Of a DNA stretch of 64,000 bases, positions 21,186 through 64,000 are shown one piece after another. This DNA is from Monoplex corrugatus. Lineage: Eukaryota; Mollusca; Gastropoda; Littorinimorpha; Ranellidae. The translations under genes and the position numbers were made by a program. The stretch's first letter is position 1. Every line of letters starts with the position of its first letter. The notes below the pieces were generated by a model. It was given only the letters and a program-made list of their open reading frames with translations, was not told where the DNA came from and ran no database searches. The stretch spans positions 73,105,737-73,169,736 of the forward strand of contig CM060312.1 in the NCBI GenBank assembly GCA_030674185.1. Direction: 5' to 3'.

Positions 21186-21799
21186 TAGAAAGAAGGTAGA
21201 AGGATTGTTTTATTCACTGACATATTTTTTACAAGTGTAGGTGCAATATATTGTCAGCCAGGCCGATGTGAAAAGTAGCCAAAATGCAGCTTGTCAGCCT
21301 ATGTTACACACGCTGTAATAGGCGGTGGTCCTACCTACTGGCATTGTTAAAACTTGAATTTTTTTCTAACATTGATGCCATGCAGTGATGCACAACATTT
21401 TAATGTCAAGTCCAGTGGGCCTATATGAGTTGATTCACTCTCTCATTTGTGTATTACATAAATTTATAAATGTGTGTGTGTGATTGTGTAGTATTGATAG
21501 TAATGGCATTATTAAGGCACCAAATCTTGATACAAAAATTGGATTAAAGTGCAATAGTAGGCCTAATTGTAATTATGTAGGTTTTAGATAACTGCAAGTG
21601 AATTAGTGAATGTGTTGTGTAATGTATTGTAGATGCTTTGTGTCCATGTGTGGGGTCAACTTTGCGTTTGTGTTTATGATCTATAGACATGAAATAAATA
21701 TTTGATTATGATTAGGCCTAGGCTTACCTGATTTTTATTTATTTATTCTTTTATTTATTTATTTATTTATTTTATTTATTCACTCCTTTATTTACTATT
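21186..21799. other. AT-rich flank with a (TTTA)n run
   Basis: No gene was recognised. An imperfect TTTA repeat lies at about 21738-21793, next to the insertion site of the following transposon. Confidence 0.4.
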
Positions 21800-22421
21800 C
21801 AGGGGTGCAGATCACGTAGAGATTGGGGTAAATCACGTAAAGAAGATGGAAATCACGTACAAAAATTATGTCAAAAGGGTATGAACACGTAAGACTTTGT
21901 CGTCTTGAGGGTATGGTCACGTAAGCATTTTTCCTCTGCCGGTCTCATCACGTAAAGGTTTTGAGCCGTGGGGGTATAGACCTATCGCTCTGTTCGCTCG
22001 CCTAGCCGCAGCGGGCAAGCTAACGACGCGACCGACATCGCTTAGCTTGCCCGCCGCGGCACATGCAGCATTGGGGTCGGGCATTACATTAGCGGTAAAA
22101 ATAGTAACTAGGCTACGTCACACTTTTCTACAACTCTTTGCCTGGGCCAATGAAAATGCAGCGGAAAAGAGTTGATCTTTATTCTAATTTAGTAGAAGGC
22201 CATGCTGCTTGCTTTTTTATAATTTAATTTATTTAAACCATTAGGCCAAAAAATCACTTGGGAAAACAAAATACCGAGTCTTTGCATCAGTGGCTCATAC
22301 CCCCAGAAATTTTGGCAAAGGGTATGAAAACCCCCTAAAAAAATTATTGGGGGTATGAAAACCCTCAAGTTTTTTTAGTGGGGGTATGAACCCTTGACTT
22401 TTAGAAGGATCTGCACCACTG
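21800..22421. mobile_element. Non-autonomous DNA transposon with asymmetric subterminal repeats
   Basis: The ends are inverted: CAGGGGTGCAGATC at 21800-21813 and GATCTGCACCACTG at 22408-22421 (13 of 14 positions pair). CTATT flanks both sides (21795-21799 and 22422-22426) as a candidate 5-bp target duplication. The left arm carries about six copies of (A/T)(C)ACGTA(A/G) spaced roughly 23-60 bp apart. The right arm carries several GGGGTATGAAAACCC units. The centre holds a 13-bp perfect inverted repeat, GCGGGCAAGCTAA at 22011-22023 with its partner at 22042-22054. No transposase is encoded. CAGNGG ends recall hAT, but the apparent target duplication is 5 bp, not 8. Confidence 0.65.
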
Positions 22422-22529
22422 CTATTATTATTATTAGTATTGTTTTATTATTTTTTAGCCATTGTATTGTTATGATTCATCAGTTTTCTTCATAGCTGTA
22501 GGGGTTGACTTGTATTTGCTTTGACATGT

Positions 22530-22735
22530 CTGCCTTAAAAGTGGTCAACGCCTAGGGCATCTCCTTAGATTATGTGCACAAATCCATTGATATGTGTAGG
22601 CCTATTTAATGGTCTTTTCCTTTTTTGTCTGTTGAAGTATTGTGTTCGTTTTGAACTGGTTATAGCCCTGATATGGCTCAAGGAAGTCACTGGGCTTAAA
22701 AAGTTTAAACAACTATAACAGTAACAATCTTAGAA
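22530..22735 (+). repeat. Dispersed repeat R1, 3' part
   Basis: This shares the block 'GGGCATCTCCTTAGATTATG ... TTGATATGTGTA ... TATAGCCCTGATATGGCT ... TGGGCTT' with copies near 23430, 25830, 47000 and 58880. It is probably the 3' half of a retroposed SINE-like family. Confidence 0.6.
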
Positions 22736-23424
22736 GTTTGTCTCTCAAGATTTTGTGAAGCACTTAAGGATCTTATAAAATGAGGCTCTGTACAAGTAGG
22801 CCTAGTCATTATACTAATTATTATAGTTATTATTATGGTTAAAGCTATGTCGTGTTGAAATATTTGATTCAACCTCGCCTATGCATAAGCCCCTACGTAC
22901 TGGTACGGCAAATGTTTTGATTTTTTTTTTTTTTTGTGGCTTGAAACAGCATGCATTAAATACATGTATGTGGACGTAATTATATTGAAGAAAAGTGATG
23001 TATAAGGCGCTCACAAACAGCTTTTGTTATTGCTAACAAACAGCTTTTTTTTTATTCTTGTATCAAAACCCATTTCCTCCAGTTTCAGTGTATTATTCTA
23101 GTATTCTATTGGTGTAACATTTCACATATGAAAAGTATATATATATACAAAAAGGCAATCATTGAATCCATATTTAGGTCAGTGACAGAATCATTGCCTT
23201 GTATGATCAGTACCACAAATGTATCTAACTTATCTATTCTATTTGTATGCCTTTTATTTAAAAAAAAAGACTATTATCCGCTTTTTGAACATAGCTTTAT
23301 ATATTTTTTTTATGAGACATGCGAAGTGTAGTGGGTGGGGTTTAATAGAAGTGACCTTGAAATACCACTACTTTAAATTAAAAAAAAACCTTCAGTTATT
23401 CAGGTAATTGATGCCCCTTTTTGT

Positions 23425-23680
23425 ATTATGTTTTGGTGTCTTTAGGTATGCTTAAATTTGTATAAGTGTGCAATAAATTGGATGGAGTGGTCAGCGCCAG
23501 GGACATGTTCTTAAGATTATGAGCACGAATGCATTGATATGTGTACTTAATTTTCTTTCCCTTTTTTTTCCCTGTTGAAGCTTTGCATATTTTGAAACAG
23601 TTATAGCCCTGATATGGCTGTATGCAATTGCTGGGCTTTAAACAACAATAACGTTGAACAATAAAAATAACAGTCATTCA
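23425..23680 (+). repeat. Dispersed repeat R1, 3' part
   Basis: This runs from TTTAGGTATGCTTAAATTTG to the shared terminus GGGCTTTAAACAACAATAAC near 23634-23653. It aligns in order with the 3' half of the complete copy at 58477-59010. Confidence 0.6.
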
Positions 23681-23869
23681 GTCTTACCTGTGGAAAATCT
23701 CTCGTTGGTATGACATGGTCCAGTAGGTCAGATTCCAACTACGGTCATGACCCAGCTTGGGAAAACCAGGCGAGAAGTGCTGACTTCATTTTTGAGTTTT
23801 ATAACACATTTTTGCAAAGTTTATAAATCTATAATGCAGAAAGAATAAATTTACCTATTAAGAGAAATT

Positions 23870-24075
23870 GGAGCACCTAGTCACAACAGGAAAGCTGTAA
23901 GGAAGAAGAGCACCAGTTACTGGTTAGACCCAGTGCGAAAGTATTGGACAGATGTGCAGAGTGATGGAGGGCTGAGAGAGTAGAAGATGTACTTGCTGTG
24001 ACAAGGGATAGATTCATATGGAGGGCCATGATCACCAGCGTCCTGCAGCAGGGCAGATGATGATGATGGTTAAGT
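23870..24075 (+). mobile_element. LINE 3'-end fragment
   Basis: The plus strand reads RVEDVLAVTRDRFIWRAMIT and SVLQQGR, followed by an ATGATGATGG tail at about 24055-24070. This is the same 'TRDRxxWxxMI' C-terminal signature as the minus-strand fragment at 14637-14822. It is short and broken. Confidence 0.45.
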
Positions 24076-24334
24076 ATTACGGTTGTCTTGTTAAACACGT
24101 TTGAAGTTTGTAAATGAATTTTTGCCAAGGGAAGTAATGAAATCAGATAATTTTTTTGGGAAAAAAGTTCATTGTAAAAGAATGTTTCTTGGGGTGTTTT
24201 CAGAATTCATAAGATTTGATAAAACTTCAGGAAAGTAATGATTAGACGTTAAAGACTCAAAATATAGAAACATCTCTGTTGACCTGATTTTGATGCAATC
24301 TAGCGATTTTTAGCCATGTTTATAGCTGGCTGGC

Positions 24335-24746
24335 TGCATCTTAGCCTCATTTCCCATGCTTCATCCCCCCCAATGGGGATGCTGGGGGTTCTTTCAGTGT
24401 AAATAGTATCCCCACCTTCTGGAAATTGTGTGTTAGAAGTTTCCTCTTTTCTGTCACTCGACTCACTGTCTTTGTTTCTGCCTTGTTCCTTTGCTGTTTG
24501 TCATTTCTTCTTTGCTGTTTGTCATTTCTTCCTATCATTTTCTGCCTTGCTGGTCCATTCACCTGTATGTGTTCGATAATGTCTTGTGTATTTCTCTTAG
24601 GATTGATAATTGGGCACATATATGTTAAGTGCATTTTTGGCTCTAGGGAGGGGAGATATACAGAAGCGATTAGGTAATTTAGACCCGTTTTTTATATATC
24701 AGTGTCCATATTTATGTTTAAATTTGTATTCAGGTTTGTTTTTTAA
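24335..24746 (+). repeat. Dispersed repeat R1, left half (split by a piggyBac relic)
   Basis: This aligns in order with 58495-58842: GTAAATAGTA, TTCCTCTTTTCTGTCACTCG, TTGATAATTGGGCACATATA, GGTAATTTAG and AAATTTGTATTCAGGT. It ends at the TTAA where the piggyBac relic begins and resumes at 25826. Confidence 0.7.
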
Positions 24747-25829
24747 CTCTTATTGTCTGGCAAGCCGACTCAATTGGCTTTCCGTCCAACCTGACTGGCC
24801 AGAGAGCCGACTCACTCGGCTTTTTCAGTTACCAGACATCTTGATTGCGACAGTCACTACTTTTCCAACATCAGCCAGGTTTACGGCTTGCTTTATGGCA
24901 ATAGATATTTCCACTTTCATTTCACGCTTTTCTGAGCTGGTGAAGTAATTTGAAGTTGTTGTTTTTTTGCATCTTGTGCTGTGTTTTGATTTGTCATGGC
25001 ATCGGGTGAGCGGCGCCTTATGAGACTGACTGCTGAGCAGGCGATAAGATTGTTTCAAGAAACACTGGATGATAGAAATAGTAATAATATCATCAGTGAC
25101 AGTGGTGAGAGTTTTCTGACACTCATATGATGAGTTGGTTTCTTTGGATGGTGGTGACACTTCAGCAGGGCCTTCTTCAAAGAAATGACAACTTTCAGAA
25201 ATGCAGCTGACATCATATGATCAGTGAAAAAGTCCACAGATAAGCGCACACTTTTTGTTTTTAGAGGTTTTTACTTATTTTTGCATCAAATGATGCTTCT
25301 ACACTAGAAAATTTGCGGCCACTAAAGAAAAGAAAACTTATGAATAAGTTGTGACGTGTCACAGCTAATCTGTCTGGTTTCAGTCATTTTTGAGGATGTG
25401 ACCTGAATTCAATTAGAGGTGAAAAGCATCAAAATAAAGCAACAATGACATTTTCTTTGGTGGTGAACTAGTTGCTGGGATGTCAAGGAACATCTTTTTT
25501 TCTTTGAGTTTGGATGTGCAAGGATTACCTGGTCAGTTATACTATAGCACTCTGAGTATCAACCATATACTGTTTTTTGGCTGTGCTGTAAAATGGGTGT
25601 CTATAATTAGCAATTCTAATTATCTTAATATGACAATAATATCAATGCAAAATTATTCACAAGATGCACAATTTTATTCTGAACATGGGTATACCAAAAT
25701 GTTTGATATAGGTTGGCTACAAAAAAAGTTATCATCGTTTTACTGACCTGACCCCCTCTTTGACAATTCACATAGTGCAAAGCCTTCGGCCAGACTTTAA
25801 ACCCTTACCGGACAATGAATAAGAGTTAA
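24743..25829 (+). mobile_element. Decayed piggyBac-like element with TTAA target duplication
   Basis: TTAA at 24743-24746 and at 25826-25829 bound inverted ends: TTAACTCTTATTGTCTGG on the left and, reading the right end inward, TTAACTCTTATTCATTGTCC. The flanks are the two halves of repeat R1, and the uninterrupted R1 copy at 58.8 kb has a single TTAA at the same point. TTAA duplication is the signature of piggyBac transposition. The interior is about 1.08 kb and keeps only a start-like transposase remnant, so it is internally deleted and inactive. Confidence 0.75.
24996..25131 (+). pseudogene. piggyBac-like transposase N-terminal remnant
   Basis: The open stretch from the ATG reads MASGERRLMRLTAEQAIRLF and then a short acidic, serine-rich segment (DSGESF) before a stop at 25129. 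A leucine-containing 'LTxEQAxxLF' helix followed by an acidic Ser/Asp linker is typical of piggyBac transposase N-termini. No catalytic DDD core is visible downstream. The identification leans on the surrounding inverted ends and TTAA sites. Confidence 0.45.
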
Positions 25830-26022
25830 ATCCCCATGTGCGATAGGGGCATCTCCTTAGAATATGAGCGTGAATGCATTGATATGTGTACTTAATTTTC
25901 TTTTCTTTTTCAATATCTTTTCTTTTTCCTGTTGAAGTATTGTAATGTTTTGAATGGTTGTAGACCTGATATGGTTCTACGCAGTCGGTTGGGCTTTAAA
26001 CAACAATAACAGTAACAGTAAC
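25826..26022 (+). repeat. Dispersed repeat R1, right half
   Basis: Continuation of the copy split at 24746: TGTGCGATA, GGGCATCTCCTTAGAATATG, TTGATATGTGTACTTAATTT, then the terminus GGGCTTTAAACAACAATAAC near 25991-26010. Confidence 0.7.
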
Positions 26023-26365
26023 CATGCTTCATTAGCATTACTGATGACTGCAGCCTTTGTAACACTGAGGTGATTACAAGACTTTGTACCACTGGAAGTC
26101 CAGCTTCCAAGGTTGAGAGACTGCATTTGTCACTGTACCACAGCACTTTCACTTTTGTCTATTTTATGCATTCACTTTTTTTTTTTCAAACATTCACATT
26201 TGCCTGTTTTGAGCATTAACTTACTTAAACTAAAGAGTTAACTTTAGTCTTGTTCAAGCGTGGAGTCCTACAGGGGCTGCCAAGACAGTTGCTGGTCTTC
26301 CTCATTTTCAGCGGTCAACCACCATGTATACATAACAAAAATTAACAGTTTTCTAAATATTATTA

Positions 26366-26530
26366 CAGTACTGGTGGGTTTTTGATAGCTGCTCTGTTTA
26401 ACTTTTAATTTTTTCAGTAGCATTGAATTTTGCTATGAGAAAATATAATGTTATAGTACTGGTGAGTTTTTGTTAACTGTGCTGTTGAAGTTCTCCAGTC
26501 GCATTGAATTTTGCTCTGAGAAAAATGTTC
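26366..26530. repeat. Two-copy tandem repeat of about 87 bp
   Basis: Units start at about 26366 (AGTACTGGTGGGTTTTTG) and 26453 (AGTACTGGTGAGTTTTTG); each ends GCATTGAATTTTGCT(A/C)TGAG. It sits about 110 bp upstream of the first recognised coding exon. Confidence 0.6.
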
Positions 26531-26673
26531 AGGAATGAATAATTTTGTTTTGTTTTGATAATTGTATGTAATATGGGATATGTTAGAATGGCTTGACCAT
26601 CTTTATTTTAACTGTCATTAACTTTGTGTGTGTCTACAGACCTAGTCTTGTTGACCAGACTACTGTCATCAAG

Positions 26674-59478
<32,805 letters not shown>

Positions 59479-60143
59479 GTATGTTCAGTGTGTTTAAGTT
59501 TTTTGATGTATTGTCTGAAAACTGTTGTGTATACTTTTAGTTTTTTTCTTATGTCTGTAGAATTGATTGCTCAGCTGCCGGACAGATTTTTCTACTCTGA
59601 CACCTGTGGTGTGAGATGAGAAATGCTAGGAGGGGCACATGCTGCTCATTCTGGTTTTGTTCCTTTTTTCAGATCATCTGTGTTTTTTAACATTTCTTTT
59701 CTTTGTATAAGATGTCAGTTTGTGGTATAACTGAATTAATTGAATTCATGTTTGGTACCTGAAATGGCTGATATAGAAAGGTGGATGTTTTGCTGGAAGA
59801 TGAGCTTGCCTTTGTGTTTTAGTGCTTTTTTAAAAAAATTTACAGCCCTCAACTACAGTAAACGTATGTCAGTACCCCAACCCCTGCCTCCTTCCTCACA
59901 AGTTTTATCAGGATATGTTTGAACATGATAATTTTGTGTTAAAAGTATAAATCTAAAGTAGCTGTGAAAAAAGTCTGGCAGGGTCAAGATTTCTGGCTCA
60001 TGATGATTTTGATGAACAGAATGAAGCTAGTTTATTGATGATATGTGACTCAGCATAGAAAATCCAGGCTGAAGTGCATAACTTTCATTTTTGAGTTTTA
60101 ACTCAGAATTTTCAGATTGTTATGAAACTTTTGTTTTTGAGTT
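59479..60143. other. Start of intron 16: nothing recognised
   Basis: AT-rich sequence with no exon-like frame, mobile element or RNA gene recognised. Confidence 0.4.
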
Positions 60144-60464
60144 TTAACACATTCCTTACCGCGTCACAAGATCCTCCTGACTCAGCTTTCTCTCTCCGTG
60201 GACCGCGTCACGAGGATTTTGTGCCCTGAACCGTAGTTTCAGTTTTGAGTAGATAAATAGAAAATGACCGCATTGCTGACGTGAATCCTTTTCCAGCAAA
60301 AGGGAGTATACTCTTGTCATTTCCTTTCAGCGTTTACATGACGTTTGAAGCAGTAAATATGGCAAAAAACAGGCGTAATTTGAATGTTTTTGAGTCTCTC
60401 TCCTAAGATTACTTGGTTCAATAGTTAGTACAGTTACCTATTTTCTTGGTAGGAAAAGGGTTAA
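60144..60464. mobile_element. TTAA-flanked non-autonomous element with internal repeats
   Basis: TTAA at 60144-60147 and at 60461-60464 bound imperfect inverted ends: TTAACACATTCCTTACC on the left, and the right end read inward is TTAACCCTTTTCCTACC. ACCGCGTCACAAGATCCT near 60158 and ACCGCGTCACGAGGATTT near 60202 are direct repeats just inside the left end. At 321 bp it has no coding capacity. The TTAA and CCCTTT-type end fit a piggyBac-mobilised MITE unrelated in sequence to the palindromic family. Confidence 0.55.
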
Positions 60465-61294
60465 TCACACGAAAATTTCAGAATGTTTCAAAGCTTTCAT
60501 TTTTGACTCTTAACTTGTCTTAAAATTTCAAAGTTTATAAATTAACATGTGAAACGCAGACTTGATTTAATGATTTTGCTTCTCTGATTAGATGCATTTG
60601 AATTTTGTAAATGTATTTTTGACAAGGGAAGTAATACACACTCATAAACGTTTGAGAAAAAAAATGGATAAAGAAATTGCATGTTAGAGTGCTTTCAGTG
60701 ATAGATATGATAAAGGTTCAGGACATTGAAGATTAGATGTTAAAGTAGCTACTCCAAACAGATTTTGAGATTTACCTATAGATTTTTTAAACTATTACCA
60801 ATAAACAGATCTTTTTATTGTGATTCTAATGATACCAACAGCATTTCTGAATCTCAATTAGGAAAAATGTTGCGAATTTTTAAAGATTTAATTTTCACGC
60901 GCATTTCTGCGCCAAAGCGCAAATCAACAAAATTGTCATTTTCAGCAGGCTATATACAACAGAACTGATGTGTATTTTCTGATCAGTTTTGCATTTTTCT
61001 TGACATTCCTGATGCATAGATGATGTTTGATTTTTTTCAGGTAGTTCTTATACAGGGAAAGTGATAAAATTTGCTATCAAAAACCAGAAATATCACTTTA
61101 TCAGGGTTTTTGCCAGTGCCCAACTGATACAAAGTATTTAACACGAAAGCATGCCGGAGACACATTTTCATAACTTTGCTTTCCATTGAGCTAGAAAAAT
61201 GCTTTTGGTATCACTGGGTTCAGCAAAAAAAGACACTCAACCAGCACACTTTCAAAACTAAAAATGAAAAAAATACACATTTATTTGACATTGA
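60465..61294. other. Unassigned sequence
   Basis: AT-rich, no recognised gene or repeat. Confidence 0.35.
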
Positions 61295-61451
61295 TTAACC
61301 CTTTGACTCCCTCACCCTACCCACTAGCATTCTGTATCATCACCAGAGATATCAAATCAAAAACTTAACCCTTTGAATTCCTCACCCCATCCACCAGCTT
61401 CCTACAAGAAGTTGGTGGATAGGGTGAGGAAGTCGGGAGTCAAAGGGTTAA
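61295..61451. mobile_element. TTAA-flanked MITE pair, palindromic family
   Basis: TTAA at 61295-61298 and 61448-61451 flank perfect 16-bp ends TTAACCCTTTGACTCC and GGAGTCAAAGGGTTAA. A second left end (TTAACCCTTTGAATTCC at 61365) lies inside, followed by the palindrome centre CCACCAGCTTCCTACAAGAA then GTTGGTGG. One copy therefore appears nested in, or tandem with, another and shares its right end. Confidence 0.65.
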
Positions 61452-61782
61452 TAATTTTCTTAATACTCACAAATCGCAAAACTCAGTCACCCATCTGGAT
61501 AGTGTTTTGACTTCAAGTGCCTGTCAACATCTAAAGCAGCAGATGATCAATATCACAATTACATGTAGCATGGCTGTCATTGTTCCTGTCCACAGATCAT
61601 CCATGTAATGAATGTGTGTGGATTAAAAAGCCCCCAAATTTCCATTAACAGTACACAGGATTCATCACAACATGGCAAGGTGATGCTGTTGTAGCCACTG
61701 CACTTTAGATGGATAAACCACAGTCTCAGGTGGACTTGCTGTAGCTTCAACTAAGTAACATTTTTGTTTTGTACTTGGGAAT
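61452..61782. other. Unassigned sequence
   Basis: Nothing recognised. Confidence 0.3.
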
Positions 61783-61989
61783 TCACTGAAACAGAATAAA
61801 TGTGAGCAGACTAGACAACAGTTCTGGCCACTGTGCTCTGAAGTAATAACTAGTCTGAGTCTTAACTGACAAAGTGTGATATACGGTAACTAGCTCAGAT
61901 CTGTCACTTGCAATTAACAGGTCAGAATCCCAGGAATCAACAAGTGATACTTGGTGCATTTGCAATAACATGGATGGTTGCACATATGT

Positions 61990-62544
61990 CAGCCATACCG
62001 CTTGCTTTGTGGCAGTTTGCTTACTCGCAGTAGACGGATGACACTTTTGTGTATGCAGCGTTGATTTCCTCCACATCATCTGCTCGCCAAATTTGATCAT
62101 CATTGCTAACTGGAAAACAATCAAAGTCCCAGTAGAAAACATCTTCAGCATGTGTGTTTTCAAAAATATCCTTCCGTGAAGGCCAGCAGAAACAGTCCGT
62201 GTGACCCCTGACCTGTTCAGGTACCGGACTGACGCCCAGCTGCCATTCTCCTTTAACTCCAACACCTGTCCAATATAGAATCTTTCTACAAAATAAACAG
62301 CCATCCACTGGCCCTGCTTGGTGAACTGAAATAGGGCTGCTTCAAGTTCAACAGTGTCTTCATTCATGTCAGCAGCAGATATATCTCCTTCAGGATGAGT
62401 TGCAGTAGCAGAACAGGCAGCCACAAGACAGTCTGCAGAAGGGATAGGTCTTTCTGTGAGGAGATGGTGTTGAAGAACTAGCCTGAGATCATCCAAAAAC
62501 CCTGTCAGTTTTAGACAGCCTTTTTTTATTTGCTGACAACCCAT
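61990..62544 (-). pseudogene. Broken relative of the 'RFYxGQVL ... WPS' domain fragment
   Basis: The minus-strand frame from ATG 62544 reads a helical N-terminus (LTGFLDDLRLVLQHHLLTER), then ALFQFTKQGQWMAVYFVERF, YIGQVLELKENGSWASVRYL and NRSG. The conserved continuation is in another frame from about 62215: VRGHTDCFCWPSRKDIFENT, then VFYWDFDCFPVSNDDQIW. It aligns with the fragment at 18462-18905 as FQ(Y/F)T.QGQ..AV....RFY(L/I)GQVL, then F(K/C)WPS and DFD. A one-base shift near 62215 separates the halves, so this copy is probably dead unless an intron or sequencing error explains it. The family is not recognised. Confidence 0.5.
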
Positions 62545-63379
62545 GTAATCCTAGAGGCAGAATTGCAGTACTGTTTTGAATACTTCTTTCCTTCCAACTG
62601 AAGTCCTCTTAACTGCAGCAGGAGATGGTTAGTCATGCGTACTGCTGGCAACAATGGTGGTCTTCCCTTCCAGGCAGAAAGCTTCTCCTCAGTCGGTTGT
62701 AGGTTTCATCAGCTGAAAACAGTCATATTTCCTGTTGTTACTGTTCTCTAAGTCATGTTTCTATGTCAACCAGTTTGCAGACAAATTCAGTAATTGTCCA
62801 GTATTGTCACATCACTAAATTTTCAGCTTACAAGTTGAATCAATAAGAGAATATGTTCAGTTTGTTATTCATTTACTGGCAACAAATTTTGTGATTACAC
62901 ATTTATGTCACAGTGCACATTCATATAATTGTAAGAAATTCTGAACAAAATATGAGTATAGATCTAATTATATACGTAGACCTATAGTTTTGTTTTGTTG
63001 AAGCTTAACTGATTCATCTGATGAAATTGCGACCACATTGGAAGAACTGTGAAACCGAAAGTACTGCACAAGCTCAGGTCACGTGACCAAATAAAAACCC
63101 TTCAATCCTTGAAATGATTGCTTTTCTTGACTAAATATATGAATGAAATAAGTGAAAAGTCTCTTTCTCGTAATACTTTTATCATGAAGGTGAGTTAGCA
63201 CCAATAAATTTAAATAAGTCAAGTCATTTTTCGGACCAGCCCACAACGTTGAGTTTGTGTTGTTGGCACGATTCCACACCATCTTGTTTCAAACAGCGTC
63301 GGCTCATAAAAAATTCACAGAACAACAAAATATTCATAAAATCAAAAACAATAAAGAACTAACTTACCAACATGCGCGA
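62545..63379. other. Unassigned sequence
   Basis: No gene was recognised. AAGATGGTGTGG on the minus strand near 63283 could start a short frame, but nothing supports it. Confidence 0.3.
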
Positions 63380-63830
63380 ACAGTTGACCTGACTGCGATA
63401 CTGAAGCAGTCGGTGTCACATTTCGGTCACTACTGGTGTCTAACAATGTTCGCGACGAGCGGTACACTTCGGTCTTTTTGATTGCTCGCCGCTTCGCGTG
63501 GAAATGATAATGAAACAACATTTTGGACAAGTATTGTAGAGGGAAGTCTGATCTACAAACTGATGTTTTATGAGCGTGGGCAATCAGGTCTTTACAGTAG
63601 AAATTCTATTTTGAACATTTTATTGCTTGAATTTTTACACATTGACAGCATGGATCGTGACGAAACGGGCATGAAATAAGGATCTGGATGTCTTCTTTCA
63701 TTTCATTGGGCGATCTTTTTAGATCTAGCCACTCACGCGATGCGACAGAGCAGTAAGTAAGGGTAGTGTAAACAGAAGGCAATCGGCGTTACGTCAAGAC
63801 AGCTGGCCGAACTCGCTAGGGTAGGGCGAA
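63380..63830. promoter_or_regulatory. CpG-richer segment near the right edge
   Basis: CpG density rises (CGCGACGAGCGG, GCTCGCCGCTTCGCG, CACGCGATGCGAC) and a TCATTGGGCG inverted CCAAT box is present near 63700. It could be a promoter for a minus-strand gene that includes the domain at 62.5 kb, or another unmethylated patch. Evidence is compositional only. Confidence 0.2.
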
Positions 63831-64000
63831 TGAACATGTAATAAAACATAAAAATGAGTATTAGTCTAAACAAGTACATCATTCAAACAACGAAACACCA
63901 ATCTTTTTATTGCAGTAGATTTTATTACATTTTCTTTCACACATCGCAAAATATGACGAGTTGAAAAACACCAAAAAGTAGGTCAAATCTGCAGACTTTC

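Noticed and set aside
24347..24634. 95-codon minus-strand frame
   Set aside because: It lies wholly inside dispersed repeat R1, and the equivalent frame is not kept in the other R1 copies.
60765..60968. 67-codon plus-strand frame considered as a later RAD54L2 exon
   Set aside because: The sequence has no resemblance to the ARIP4 C-terminal region, and it lacks a matching acceptor in the phase required after exon 16.

Overview
The window is animal nuclear DNA with spliced genes, most likely from a gastropod mollusc, probably a caenogastropod. That placement is inferred from remembered SINE families (a tRNA-headed SINE with the CTCCCAGGTCAGCATG core, and a CAGTTTCAGTTTCTCAAG-type repeat); no database search was possible. 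Nothing prokaryotic is present and there is no CRISPR array.

The only well-supported host gene is a plus-strand Snf2-family ATPase orthologous to RAD54L2/ARIP4. Sixteen coding exons lie between 26674 and 59478 and the gene continues past the right edge. All splice junctions are GT-AG, and the phases agree at all fifteen junctions; at the first one they agree only if one base is missing in coding exon 1. All the helicase motifs are present: Walker [22 protein letters not shown], and the motif V and VI block of the second RecA lobe. Two features are odd: a roughly 580-residue low-complexity insertion inside RecA lobe 1 (exon 39652-41632), and an apparent one-base frameshift in a G run near 27047.

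Region by region: 1-14635 is a T-depleted AAG/AAC-rich repeat array, carrying blocks that recur about 7.5 kb apart on either side of a decayed LINE (5523-10505). This LINE encodes a 2A-like motif, zinc fingers, an APE endonuclease, a reverse transcriptase and an RNase H. 14640-26600 holds further mobile elements: a nearly intact CR1/L2-like reverse transcriptase, a LINE tail flanked by 71-bp direct repeats, a 622-bp inverted-repeat transposon with subterminal repeats, and a piggyBac relic sitting in a dispersed repeat whose empty paralogue is visible at 58.8 kb. It also has candidate promoter sequence (a STAF/ZNF143 plus ETS motif near 16950, and CpG-rich DNA at 20640-21180). From 26.6 kb on, the introns of the ATPase gene carry an antisense CR1 nested in an older LINE, palindromic TTAA-flanked MITEs, tRNA-derived SINEs, a DIRS relic, other LINE relics, a decayed minisatellite and long (TG)n tracts close to splice sites. 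Two related fragments of an unidentified 'RFYxGQVL ... WPS' domain lie on the minus strand near 18.5 and 62.2 kb.

The ATPase gene is the functional core. Almost everything else is selfish DNA in its introns and 5' flank, and some of it (TG tracts, a 79-bp tandem repeat, a duplicated exon end) lies where it could affect splicing. No multi-gene pathway or operon-like system was found.
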